A stretch of 64,000 nucleotides of DNA from Glycomyces sp. YM15 (GTDB lineage: Bacteria > Actinomycetota > Actinomycetes > Mycobacteriales > Micromonosporaceae), in the NCBI RefSeq assembly GCF_016918015.1, contig NZ_JAERMK010000016.1:78440-142439 (forward strand), given 5' to 3'. A program made the position numbers and the translations under genes. This document shows positions 42,397 to 50,735 of the stretch, in pieces (within the stretch, counting starts at the first letter, position 1; each line of letters starts with the position of its first letter). The notes below the pieces were generated by a model. That model did no database searches. It was not told the origin of the DNA and worked only from the letters and a program-made list of their open reading frames with translations.

Positions 42397-43284
42397 ATGC
42401 CGCGCTCGATTCTGAACACCACGCTGGAAGTCGGCCTGGTGCGCGTTCCAGTGAAGGTGTACTCCGCGACGGGCAGCCACGACCGCACCCTGAACCAGTT
42501 CCACGCCTCCGACGGCGGCCGCATCCGGTATGAGAAGGTCTGCGAGATCGAGGACGAACCAGTCGACGCCGACCAGATCCGCAAAGGCTACGAGACCGAC
42601 GACGGCGACATCGTCCTGCTCGAGAACAAGGACTTCGAGTCCCTGCCGGCGCCCTCGTCGAAAACGATCGAAGTGGTCGGGTTCATTGACCCCGCCCAGA
42701 TCGATCCGATTCACTACGAGAAGCCCTACTACCTCGGCCCCGGCACGAACGCGACAAACTCGTTCATCGTCCTGCGGGACGCAATGGTCGAGAAAGGCCG
42801 CGTTGCGCTCGCCATGTTCACGCTCCGAGCGCGTGAGACCCTCGCCGTCATCAGGCCGTACGAGCAGGTCCTCGTGCTCGACACGCTCCTGTGGGCCGAT
42901 GAAATCCGCAATGCCGAAGTCGAAGGCACCGGTGGAGCCGTCGACCCGAAGGAAATGGAGCTGGCGCGTCTCCTCATTGACGCGCGCACCACCGACACGT
43001 GGAACCCGGAGCAGTACCAGGACGACTACCAGCGAGCGCTGAACGAACTCATCGCAGCGAAAAGCCAAGGGCGAGAAGCGCCCAAAGCTCCGGCGGAGAA
43101 GAAAGCCGAAGTCGTCGACATCATGGACGCGCTTCGGAAGTCCGTCGAGCAGGCCGCCCCGGACCGGCTGCCGCCGGCCACGGCGCGGAAGGCGACCGTG
43201 AAGAAGGCCGCGAAGAAAGCCGTCCGGAAGAAGAGCGCGAAGAAGACGGCGAAAGCTGCGGCACCGAAGCGTTCGGACTCGTGA
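42397..43284 (+). CDS. ku: Ku DNA end-binding protein
   Basis: A 295-residue protein from ATG 42397. The Ku core is clear: 'NTTLEVGLVRVPVKVYSATG', 'EKVCEIEDEPVDADQIRKGY', 'TIEVVGFIDPAQIDPIHYEK', 'LAMFTLRARETLAVIRPYEQ', 'LVLDTLLWADEIRN'. The C-terminus is a Lys/Ala tail ('KKAAKKAVRKKSAKKTAKAA') as in actinobacterial Ku, which aids DNA binding. Homodimeric Ku holds broken DNA ends for ligase. Divergent with the ligase gene. Confidence 0.92.
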   Translation: MPRSILNTTLEVGLVRVPVKVYSATGSHDRTLNQFHASDGGRIRYEKVCEIEDEPVDADQIRKGYETDDGDIVLLENKDFESLPAPSSKTIEVVGFIDPAQIDPIHYEKPYYLGPGTNATNSFIVLRDAMVEKGRVALAMFTLRARETLAVIRPYEQVLVLDTLLWADEIRNAEVEGTGGAVDPKEMELARLLIDARTTDTWNPEQYQDDYQRALNELIAAKSQGREAPKAPAEKKAEVVDIMDALRKSVEQAAPDRLPPATARKATVKKAAKKAVRKKSAKKTAKAAAPKRSDS

Positions 43285-43341
43285 CCCGGTAACGAGGATG
43301 CCGGATGTCGATCGGCACCCACCACTAATGGAGTGCATGCC

Positions 43342-43557
43342 ATGACGAACCTTCGCTCAGATTTCCCGGACGAGCCGGAAGCAAGCAATGACCTTGCCGA
43401 GCACGTGGACGACCAGGCCGCGAAACGCACGTTCGACGAGGTGCAGGATTCCGTGTCAGCCGAGACAGAGGACGCCCGCCGGGTCCTTTCGGATGACATC
43501 AAGTCAAGGATGAAGACCAAGGGCGACGAGGAAAAGCCGCTTGACGACGAAGGATAA
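43342..43557 (+). CDS. Small acidic protein downstream of ku
   Basis: A 71-residue acidic, helical protein from ATG 43342 (GGAGTGC upstream). The sequence 'EHVDDQAAKRTFDEVQDSVS' and a highly charged tail suggest an unstructured or coiled small protein. It follows ku by 57 bases and may be co-transcribed. Function unknown. Confidence 0.55.
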   Translation: MTNLRSDFPDEPEASNDLAEHVDDQAAKRTFDEVQDSVSAETEDARRVLSDDIKSRMKTKGDEEKPLDDEG

Positions 43558-43587
43558 TGGGTGGCGTGACGATGAACCGAAAGGGCG

Positions 43588-44019
43588 ATGCCGCGTAGGC
43601 CGCCCGCGCGTCTACGCGCACAACAGGACCGCTACCTCCCTTCCTGGTGGAGGAGGCGACCCATCCCCCGCATCCCTGGCGCTTCAGGCGCCCTCCAAGC
43701 CGCGATCGTGCGACTTGAAAAAGGCAACGCCAGCCTGACGCCCGGCGATATCGCCGCCGCGTTCCTCCGCTGGAAGCGCACCGTCCACGGCCCCGCGCGC
43801 CGAATACGGACCGGCGGCCCCTGGACCGGCGAATACTGCTGCGACTACTGCCCGCCACAGCCGGGCCGAGAAACGCTCGAGCTTGCCTTGCATCGGCTGC
43901 CGAAGCGACCCGCTCAAGAGCTGCGGCGCTTGCTTGCCCCGCTCGACGCGGAACTGCTACGCCGAAGCGTGCCGCTGCCACGTCCACCCGACAGTCCATG
44001 GTGGGCGTATCGAGGGTGA
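43588..44019 (+). CDS. Small basic protein of unknown function
   Basis: A 143-residue basic protein from ATG 43588 (GAAAGGGCG upstream). It has a CxxC ('EYCCDYCPP') and the C-terminal pattern 'LHRLPKRPAQELRRLLAPLD' then 'PPDSPWWAYRG', which I recall as typical of small Streptomyces hypothetical proteins. Converges with the polymerase gene 16 bases later. Confidence 0.55.
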   Translation: MPRRPPARLRAQQDRYLPSWWRRRPIPRIPGASGALQAAIVRLEKGNASLTPGDIAAAFLRWKRTVHGPARRIRTGGPWTGEYCCDYCPPQPGRETLELALHRLPKRPAQELRRLLAPLDAELLRRSVPLPRPPDSPWWAYRG

Positions 44020-44035
44020 CGTCGGTGGTGGCCGG

Positions 44036-44731
44036 TCAAGGCCGCTGACCCCGCGGCATGACCTCGGCCAGGATCGCGTCCAGACGCTCGCGGGCCTCAC
44101 CCGGCGCGGCCGCGTGCTCGTCCATGCCCGCCCACGGGTCGCTCTTGCGCGCCAAACGCCGGGGCGTGGAAGCGATCGTGTATCCGCCTGGTGTGGCGCG
44201 GGCGAGCTCGGACCAGTCGATCGGCGTGGCAACGCCCGCGCCGGGGCGTGTGCGCAGCGAGTACGGGGCGACGAACGTCTGCCCGCGGCCGTTGCGGTTC
44301 ACGTCGAGGAAGATGCGGCCACCGCGTTTAGCGATGCGCTGCTGGACGGTGAGCAGGTCCGGTTCGCTCGCGGCCATGAGCGCAACGATGTCGCCAGCGA
44401 GGACGCGGACGAGACGGAAGCCTGCGGTCCGGTCGAGCGGGGCGACGATGTGGAACCCGCGGCCGCCAGTGGTCTGCAGGTACGGCTTGAGGCCGATCGC
44501 GGTGTAGACCTCGCGAGTCAAGCGTGCTATGCGCCGAAGCTCAGCGATGGGGACGCCTTCGGGAGGGTCGAGGTCGACCACGATCCGGTCGGGGAAGTCG
44601 ATCTTGTCGACGGTCGTCGGGCGAATGTGGAACTCGATCACGGCATGGCTCGCCAGGTAGACGAGCGAGGCTTCGTCGTCGCACGCGTCAATCGACGTCG
44701 TCGGTTCACTACCGTCCACGATCGATTCCAT
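44036..44731 (-). CDS. LigD-type primase-polymerase domain, N-terminally shortened
   Basis: A 231-residue protein from ATG 44731. It matches the LigD PolDom (archaeo-eukaryotic primase fold) from its middle onward: 'DEASLVYLASHAVIEFHI', 'DRIVVDLDPPEGVPIAEL' (catalytic DxD), 'LQTTGGRGFHIVAPLDRT' (the S/G-x-H nucleotide-binding loop) and 'FLDVNRNGRGQTFVAPYSLR' (third Asp). The first 80-100 residues of a usual PolDom, including part of the 5'-phosphate pocket, are missing; the upstream gene begins only 8 bases away and does not supply them. It could be a minimal polymerase or a truncated one. Confidence 0.75.
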   Translation of the reverse strand: MESIVDGSEPTTSIDACDDEASLVYLASHAVIEFHIRPTTVDKIDFPDRIVVDLDPPEGVPIAELRRIARLTREVYTAIGLKPYLQTTGGRGFHIVAPLDRTAGFRLVRVLAGDIVALMAASEPDLLTVQQRIAKRGGRIFLDVNRNGRGQTFVAPYSLRTRPGAGVATPIDWSELARATPGGYTIASTPRRLARKSDPWAGMDEHAAAPGEARERLDAILAEVMPRGQRP

Positions 44732-44739
44732 GCAGGGGT

Positions 44740-45336
44740 CTACAGCGGAGGTACGGCCATGGGACCGGCGCCAGGCCGCGTGTCGACGTTGGTCCAGGTG
44801 ACGTCCGCTCGGTCGGACACGAGCTTCCCGGTGTCCGGGTACCGGGCGTAGAGACGGTCGACGAACGTGTTGAATGCCTGCTCGTGATACCCGGTTTCGA
44901 GTTGGGCCGCGAAGGTGTCACGGACGGCGTCAGCGGCCGCGGCGGGCCACGAGACTCCGCGGATCGCTTTGATGATGCCGGTGGACGCGTCGATGAGCAT
45001 GATCGTGCAGAACATGCCAGTTCCAGGATCACCCGGAAGGTCTCGGCGTCCGTCAGGTTGCAGCGCATGGTGGTACGGGGCGTCTGACCACGGCACGCCA
45101 GCGCCCGACTTCGTGTCGATGAAGTTGAAGGCCAGCACGGCTCCCTGTTCGCCGCGGATCCAAGCGAACCGGGCAGGTGCACGGCGGACTGCCTTGACCT
45201 CGGCCGTGTCGGGACGGTCGAAGAACAAGGTCAGGTGGGCGCCGCTCGGGGTGATGCTCAAACGTGGGCCTTCGGGCCACCGGGTCTTGCCGGCGGCGAA
45301 GGGCTCCCCCACTTTGAACACGTGCAGCTCGGTCAT
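44740..45336 (-). CDS. Protein of unknown function upstream of the polymerase
   Basis: A 198-residue protein from ATG 45336 after GGAGACATC. Beta-rich first half ('RLSITPSGAHLTLFFDRPDT', 'RFAWIRGEQGAVLAFNFIDT'), helical second half ('AVRDTFAAQLETGYHEQAFN'). No motif recognised. It precedes the polymerase gene by 8 bases, so the two form an operon and may act together. Confidence 0.6.
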   Translation of the reverse strand: MTELHVFKVGEPFAAGKTRWPEGPRLSITPSGAHLTLFFDRPDTAEVKAVRRAPARFAWIRGEQGAVLAFNFIDTKSGAGVPWSDAPYHHALQPDGRRDLPGDPGTGMFCTIMLIDASTGIIKAIRGVSWPAAAADAVRDTFAAQLETGYHEQAFNTFVDRLYARYPDTGKLVSDRADVTWTNVDTRPGAGPMAVPPL

Positions 45337-45643
45337 GATGTCTCCAGTCGGCGGCGTTGATCGGGGCCTGATTCAAGCTAGTGGTGGCCGTTACTTGGAA
45401 TCGCTTCTTACCCTAAGGGCGTCCGATCTGCGGGCACCGGACCGGGTTTCGACTTGCTGCGGCGGTGACCGTACGAAGCTCGCGGAGCGGTCCAGCCGCT
45501 AAGCACTGCGAGGAACCCGCTGCGCTACAACGCCTCCGCGTGCGGACGGGCCTTCTGAACCGACCGGGATGGCGGTTGCGCTCGGGCCATACAGGGTCGA
45601 TTCTGACAGCGTCCACTACTCCCGCACGCGGAAGGACCCCTCG
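45337..45643. other. Divergent intergenic region
   Basis: About 307 bases between divergent genes. No credible gene, long hairpin or repeat seen; promoters for both directions are presumed here. Confidence 0.4.
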
Positions 45644-46894
45644 ATGGCATCGACCGCGAATCACACCGACCTCGGCCTGCTCGACCTGACCGACTTCGAG
45701 CTCGACGACGTCCCCACGTGGTGGCCGCAAGTGCACCGGGCGAAACCGCCGCTGACCTGCCGCACCTGCCGAGCACCCATGACGGCGGTGCAGAACCTGA
45801 ACAACCGCTGGCGCAAGCGCTTCTTCAAGCACCTCGCGGCCGAGCAGGCCGCGCCCGACTGCTGGCTGCGCAAGTCTGAGTCCGAGGAGCACTTCTTCCT
45901 CAAGCACGAACTGGCCCGGCGGATCCGAGAGTTTCCCGAGTGGACCGCTGACGTTGAGCATTCCGGGAAGGACTGGCGGGCCGACGTGCTGGCCGAAGGC
46001 ACAAACGGGCGCCGCATCGCCTTCGAAGTGCAGCTCTCGCCCGCGTCGATCGCCGAGATCAGCGACCGCACGGCACGGTACGCGGACGCGGGCGTGGACG
46101 TGTGCTGGGTGACCGACAACCGGGCCGCGACCTGGTTCGGGACGGTCCCCTCGATCCTCATCCAGCCGGGCAAGCACTTCGGGAAGACCGTCGCCGACGG
46201 CGTGCGCGAGCTCATGCGGGCCCCACTACGGGGCATCGCCGCGGTCGACGTGGAAACGATCGAACCGCGCGCCTTCACGCCGCTGCCAGGACACTCAGCC
46301 CCACTGAGGAACCAGGAGATGCCCTGGTGGACGTGGCCGCACCTGGCCGCACTCACCGAAGTGCCCACGATGGTCTGGCCCTGCAAGCCGATGCCGTTCC
46401 CCGCCGCCGAGCACGAACGGGCGCAGATCGTCTTCGGCTTCTACGGCACCCGGTCGCTGCGGTCGGTCCTCAAGGGCGTCCTCGATGGCGACCTGCTCCC
46501 GGTAGCCCTCGGTGGTCCGTTCCGTGAGCACACCCGCTCAGAAGGCTGGAACACAACGCCAGTGGTGTGGGTGTCCCGGACCGACATCGCCCAGGCGCGT
46601 AAGCTGCTCGCTTTCGCCGCCGGCTGGCGCGTCCTCACCCAGTCGGGCTCGGCGTGCGAAACGTGCGGCGGCGACGACCTGCTCCTGCTGTACGGGTGGG
46701 AGGAGTTCACGGCCCAGGTGTGCTCCGAATGCGACGCCGACCTATACACCCTGGTGCGGGCGGTCCACGAGCAGATCGAGTACCCGCAGATCACCGAAGG
46801 CGACCGAGACGCCCCGATCCGGCTGACGGTCAACCACGCCCTCGTCTACAAGAAACGCACCGGGCAACACGCGGCTGCCGCTGCGTCCGGTTGA
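45644..46894 (+). CDS. CoiA-like nuclease-domain protein
   Basis: A 416-residue protein from ATG 45644, after GGAAGGACCCC. The N-terminal zinc-binding part has 'LTCRTCRAPMTAVQ', followed by a restriction-like core: 'SEEHFFLKHELARRIREF', 'DWRADVLAEGTNGRRIAFEV' (D...E-x-Q/V), 'QLSPASIAEISDRTARYADA', 'VDVCWVTDNRA'. This matches competence CoiA/Mrr-like endonucleases, which act in recombination of incoming DNA. A second zinc ribbon is at the C-terminus ('ACETCGGDD', 'VCSECDADL'). Next to Ku, ligase and polymerase genes, it adds to a DNA-end-processing neighbourhood. Confidence 0.7.
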   Translation: MASTANHTDLGLLDLTDFELDDVPTWWPQVHRAKPPLTCRTCRAPMTAVQNLNNRWRKRFFKHLAAEQAAPDCWLRKSESEEHFFLKHELARRIREFPEWTADVEHSGKDWRADVLAEGTNGRRIAFEVQLSPASIAEISDRTARYADAGVDVCWVTDNRAATWFGTVPSILIQPGKHFGKTVADGVRELMRAPLRGIAAVDVETIEPRAFTPLPGHSAPLRNQEMPWWTWPHLAALTEVPTMVWPCKPMPFPAAEHERAQIVFGFYGTRSLRSVLKGVLDGDLLPVALGGPFREHTRSEGWNTTPVVWVSRTDIAQARKLLAFAAGWRVLTQSGSACETCGGDDLLLLYGWEEFTAQVCSECDADLYTLVRAVHEQIEYPQITEGDRDAPIRLTVNHALVYKKRTGQHAAAAASG

Positions 46895-46952
46895 GGCGGC
46901 GCCTCACATGGGGCACTGCACCAGGGGCGACGATGCCGGGCCTCGAGGCCCG
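46892..46952. terminator. Two palindromes between convergent genes
   Basis: TGAGGC-GGC-GCCTCA spans the CoiA-like gene's stop codon (46892-46906), and a 16-bp perfect palindrome CGGGCCTCGAGGCCCG lies at 46937-46952. They sit between two converging transcription units and likely act as a bidirectional terminator. Confidence 0.55.
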
Positions 46953-47015
46953 CTCCATCATTCACGGGCACATCAAGCGCTCTTTGCGACCAGCGAGCGG
47001 TGGGCCGACTGAGCG

Positions 47016-49337
47016 TCACCGCTCATCGACCACGATGAGGCCGTCCACCGAGGAGGGGAAGGACCGCCGGAACTCACGGTCGTCCAGGAATTGCTCAACG
47101 TACTGCGGCGGACGTCGCCGGTAGCCCTGCAGCGCATACCGAATGTGAGGACGGTTGAGATGGCCTGGGTCGTCAGGCAGGTCGGGGAATACCGCGTCGG
47201 TGTCTTCCTCGACGTCTGGCGGTGCTGGCGCAATGGCCTTGAACTGCCCCTCTCGGAACCTGGCCAGGCTGAGAGCAAGGGCCGCGGCCGCTCGTCCCGC
47301 ACTGGTGGTCTCGGCTGCTTCGCGCAGATCCCGCCAGACTTCGCGGTAGCGGGGGTGCCGGAAGTCGAGAAGGTCCCAGTCCGCTTGCCTTCCGGGCTCC
47401 GCCAGTTGGGGTACCGGTAAGAAACGTGTCACCAACCGCAATAAGGAGGATTGGGCGGCCGTGACCTCGGAGTCCACGGGTTCGGCCTCCTCGAGGAGGC
47501 GGTAGACGGTGGCGAGCGAGGGGTGCTTGCCCTTGTTCTTGCCCGCGGGGATGATGAGCCGGGTGCGGATCTCGGCGACCGGAACGCCTTGGTCGCGTAG
47601 GGATTTGGCGTAGGCGGCCATGTTGTCGTCGGTGACGGCGGGTCGGCCGCCGCGGCGCCCGGCCTTGCGGGCGACCTCTTGGCCTTCGAGGGTCTTCTCG
47701 CGGATGTACTCCCGGTCGGACTCGGCCATGCCGGCGAAGAACGCGAACAGCGCTGCGCCGTGGCCGGAGGGGTTGTAGACGCCGGCGAGCGGGCCGGTGA
47801 GCATCTCCAGGCCGATGTCGGCGGCGCGGAGGTCGGCGGCGGTCGCGATCAGCTCGGCCGAGCCGCGCCCGAGGCGCTTGAGCTCGTGGACGGTGAACAG
47901 CACCTGCTGGTCCTCGCCGAGGATCTCCTTGAGCTCCTGGACGTAGGCGAGGGCGGCGTTGAACTGGGGGCGGGTCTTGACGCGGGTGGAGATCTTCTCG
48001 CTGAACACCTTGGCGCATCCGGCGGCCGCGAGGGCGTCGAGTTGGGACTGGAGCTCCTGAAGGACCGTTGACGTCCTGGCGTACCCCACCCGCACGATGC
48101 GGGGCTCGGCGGTGCGCGGCGCGGGGATCGGCGCCGGGCTGGCCTTCCACACTGTACCGGGTTCGCGGCTGGCGGGGGTGCGCACCTCGAGTTCGGTGCG
48201 GAGCTTCGCCACGAGCAGGAACCGGGGCGTGTGGTACTTGACGGCCACGTAGCCCGAATGGGTGCGGCAGGCCGATCCGGCAGGGGCGTCGCATGAGGAG
48301 CAGTCGTGTCGCTCGATCGCAGCGGCGGCCTCGTCGGGATCCATCATTCGCAGAACCCTATCAGCGCGACCCTTGTGAGAGCAGAGTTGTGCGAGGTGTT
48401 TTGAGAATCGGTGGCCTGGGCGGACATCGGGTCGGCGCACCGCGGCCGCGGTTTCGCATAATCGACCATTTTTGAGAAGTCGCCGGAGCAGACCGGGGCG
48501 ACGGTCGCTCCGCTCGGCGTCCTTTGCCTTGGCCTTCTCGGACTCGAACGTCTGGTGCGGGATGTCCTTGACGGCTTCGAAGCGCATCGCGGGCGGATGC
48601 TGCCACCACCCGAAGAGCCGCTCGCCAGTGATCGCGCCGACCGCGACCCGCAGGCCCGTCACCGGGCCCAGGTCGATGCCGTGCCCGGCCGGGGCGACGG
48701 TGAAGCCGCGGTCGGTGTAGAACCGCTCCAGGCGAGGGTCCTCGTCGAACTGGCCGTAGAGGATCTGGGCGCCGAGCTGGCGGTGGAGGCGCAGGGTCTG
48801 GTCCAGGATCTTCGATCCGAGCCCGGCCTCGCGGACCTCGCCGTCGACGACGAGGCCTTGCAGCTTGGTCACCACCGTTGCAGCCCACAGCGCCCGCGGT
48901 CCATCGGCGCCCCGCGGTCCATCGGCGCCCATGTCGGCGGCTTGGGCGAACACGCCCGCGGGCGGGAGCGTCTGCGCCGCGGCGATGACGCGACCGTCCC
49001 GGTCGCAGGCGGCCAGGAGCAGGATCAGCCGGTCCAGGCCCATGTCGGGCGCGCCCGATGTCGCGGCCGCGGCCAAGGGGCCCATCATCGCCTTGTAGCC
49101 CTGGTCGAGCCCGAGCAGCGCCGTCGAGGCGAAGTCGCCCGCGCCCATGAGGCGGACGATCACGGGGTCGGGCTCCAGGTCGATCTCGGTGAACAGCTCG
49201 GCGACGCGGTCGAGGTCGCCGGGGCGGGCGAGCCGGAGCCGGTAGCCGTCCCCCAGGCTGATCCCTCGCCGCAGGGCGGCCGATCGGATGCGCGCGGGTT
49301 CGCCTGCGCGGGCGGGTTTCTTGCGGGGCTTCGACAC
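47016..49337 (-). CDS. Fusion: GNAT domain, PGxxC zinc finger, serine recombinase, C-terminal extension
   Basis: A 773-residue open frame from ATG 49337. Residues 30-270 are a GNAT protein ('DGEVREAGLGSKILDQTLRL', 'YGQFDEDPRLERFYTDRGF'). Residues 345-369 hold a zinc finger 'CSSCDAPAGSACRTHSG'. Residues 415-560 are a serine resolvase: 'RVGYARTSTVLQELQSQLDA' with catalytic Ser 423, 'VHELKRLGRG', 'GMAESDREYIREKTLEGQ', then an HTH to about 640 and 130 unrecognised residues. An internal ATG-ATG at 48347 starts the recombinase as it usually begins in Streptomyces, so two overlapping products are possible. An 18-bp tandem repeat at about 48900-48937 gives 'GADGPRGADGPR'. Confidence 0.72.
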   Translation of the reverse strand: MSKPRKKPARAGEPARIRSAALRRGISLGDGYRLRLARPGDLDRVAELFTEIDLEPDPVIVRLMGAGDFASTALLGLDQGYKAMMGPLAAAATSGAPDMGLDRLILLLAACDRDGRVIAAAQTLPPAGVFAQAADMGADGPRGADGPRALWAATVVTKLQGLVVDGEVREAGLGSKILDQTLRLHRQLGAQILYGQFDEDPRLERFYTDRGFTVAPAGHGIDLGPVTGLRVAVGAITGERLFGWWQHPPAMRFEAVKDIPHQTFESEKAKAKDAERSDRRPGLLRRLLKNGRLCETAAAVRRPDVRPGHRFSKHLAQLCSHKGRADRVLRMMDPDEAAAAIERHDCSSCDAPAGSACRTHSGYVAVKYHTPRFLLVAKLRTELEVRTPASREPGTVWKASPAPIPAPRTAEPRIVRVGYARTSTVLQELQSQLDALAAAGCAKVFSEKISTRVKTRPQFNAALAYVQELKEILGEDQQVLFTVHELKRLGRGSAELIATAADLRAADIGLEMLTGPLAGVYNPSGHGAALFAFFAGMAESDREYIREKTLEGQEVARKAGRRGGRPAVTDDNMAAYAKSLRDQGVPVAEIRTRLIIPAGKNKGKHPSLATVYRLLEEAEPVDSEVTAAQSSLLRLVTRFLPVPQLAEPGRQADWDLLDFRHPRYREVWRDLREAAETTSAGRAAAALALSLARFREGQFKAIAPAPPDVEEDTDAVFPDLPDDPGHLNRPHIRYALQGYRRRPPQYVEQFLDDREFRRSFPSSVDGLIVVDER

Positions 49338-49349
49338 AGCCGCTCCAGG

Positions 49350-49763
49350 TCAGGGTTTCGAGTCGCTGGTGACGTACCCGGCACTGCCCAGCCGCGCCCA
49401 CGAGCGGGCCAGCCACGCGGGCGGGTTGCTCAAACCGTAGGTGGCGTCCACGCACAGCATGTCGTCGTCGCCGGTGTAGACGTTCGGGACGATCCGCCAC
49501 CCGGCCTTGACCAGGGTCCGTTCGTACTTGGCGATGATGCCGTCGCGCGTGCGCTTGTCGTCGGCGCAGACGACGTTGAACGGCATCGGCTTGCCGTCCT
49601 CACCGACATGGCCGCCCTCTACGGCGAACCCGAGCCGGAACTCCCCGCACTCGCGAAACCAGGCCCGGCGCAGCGTGCGGCGGATCAGCTCGGCGACGAA
49701 GGCCCGCTCATCCCACAGGGGACGGCCGCGGCGGCCGTACCCGAACCGGGGCCGATCACTCAT
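49350..49763 (-). CDS. Protein of unknown function
   Basis: A 137-residue protein from ATG 49763, overlapping the upstream gene by 8 bases. A basic start ('RPRFGYGRRGRPLWDERAFV') and 'VVCADDKRTRDGIIAKYERT' are notable; 'RIVPNVYTGDDDMLCVDATY' looks like a strand-loop. No family recognised. It precedes the GNAT-recombinase fusion by 12 bases on the same strand. Confidence 0.55.
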   Translation of the reverse strand: MSDRPRFGYGRRGRPLWDERAFVAELIRRTLRRAWFRECGEFRLGFAVEGGHVGEDGKPMPFNVVCADDKRTRDGIIAKYERTLVKAGWRIVPNVYTGDDDMLCVDATYGLSNPPAWLARSWARLGSAGYVTSDSKP

Positions 49764-49995
49764 CGCCGGCCTTCAACCCGAACTCGCGGTAGAACCCGAT
49801 CACCAGGCAGAGCCCGGCCGAAGCCGTCAATGCGGCCGCGACGAACGCCGCGATCCGCTCCCAGGGCTCGGGAGAGGCGGTCGCGCCGGTTAGTTCCAAA
49901 GCGATGGCCGCACCCGCCCAGACCAGACTGAAAACGAAGAACGCCAGGACGATCCGGGGGACCCGGCGACGGACCCGAGAGAAGAAGATACGCAC
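49756..49995 (-). CDS. Small membrane protein
   Basis: A 79-residue protein from ATG 49995. After a basic start ('RIFFSRVRRRVPR') come two hydrophobic segments ('IVLAFFVFSLVWAGAAIAL', 'IAAFVAAALTASAGLCLVIG'). First gene of a three-gene leftward operon. Function unknown. Confidence 0.55.
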   Translation of the reverse strand: MRIFFSRVRRRVPRIVLAFFVFSLVWAGAAIALELTGATASPEPWERIAAFVAAALTASAGLCLVIGFYREFGLKAGDE

Positions 49996-50162
49996 GGTCC
50001 CAATGTAGGTCCCGCCGCCGACACCCGCAGTACTCGAGCCGCGCAGATCGGTGTACCGCTAATTTCTGCTCCGCTGTTCCTCAGCCGAGTCGCTCAGCAG
50101 TTTGCGGCTCATGACAGCTACCCAAGCACCGGCCGACGCAGGTGCTCCAGGTCCGGGGCGGG

Positions 50163-50652
50163 TTACGCGAGGGACTTCAGGCGCGTGCGCAGGCGGGCGG
50201 AGTCCACGTCGAGCGCTTCGATCTCGTCGACGACAGTGCTGGCGGCGTCGAGTTCCCCGCGGACGGTGTGGGCTTCGGCGAGCCACGACAGGTAGAGGGC
50301 CTTCTCGCGCTTGTGGTCGGCGGGGTAGCGGTCGATGGCCGGGCGCAGCAGGGCGGTGGCGCGGCCGGGGTCGCCCAGGCGCAGGTGGCAGCGGGCGGCC
50401 ATGACGTCGGACTCGTCCCGGTTGAGCCAGTAGACCCAGTGCGGCTCGGGTTCGGCGCCGACATCGGCGTAGGCGTCGTCGACGGCGGCGAGCGACCTCG
50501 TGCAGGTCTCGGCGTCGCCGTTCTGGGCCGCGGCCCAGGCGATCCGCTCAGCGAACAGGATCCGCACCAGCGGCGTCATGGCCTCGCCGGCGCCGTGGAG
50601 GGCGGCTCGCGCGAGCAGCAGCGCGTCCTCGCCGCGGGAGGCCTTCTGGTAC
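50163..50652 (-). pseudogene. C-terminal fragment of an HTH/TPR regulator, cut by a Tn3-family end
   Basis: The frame reads 'YQKASRGEDALLLARAALHG', then helices 'ILFAERIAWAAAQNGDAETC' and 'CHLRLGDPGRATALLRPAID', the C-terminal TPR part of XRE-TPR regulators (compare 31582-32808). The helix-turn-helix and first TPRs are missing. At about 50652 the coding similarity stops against a sequence starting GGGGG that looks like a Tn3-family terminal repeat. A shorter product from ATG 50579 could in theory be made. Confidence 0.65.
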
Positions 50653-50735
50653 GGGGGCCAACAGAATACGCCTGAAACCCGCCATGCTCCTTAATGGACC
50701 ATCTGTCCGATGGTCATTTCCTCTGGTGAGGTGTG

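Noticed and set aside
47173..48294. 373-codon minus-strand frame inside the recombinase fusion
   Set aside because: Arg/Pro/His-rich shadow of the resolvase frame.
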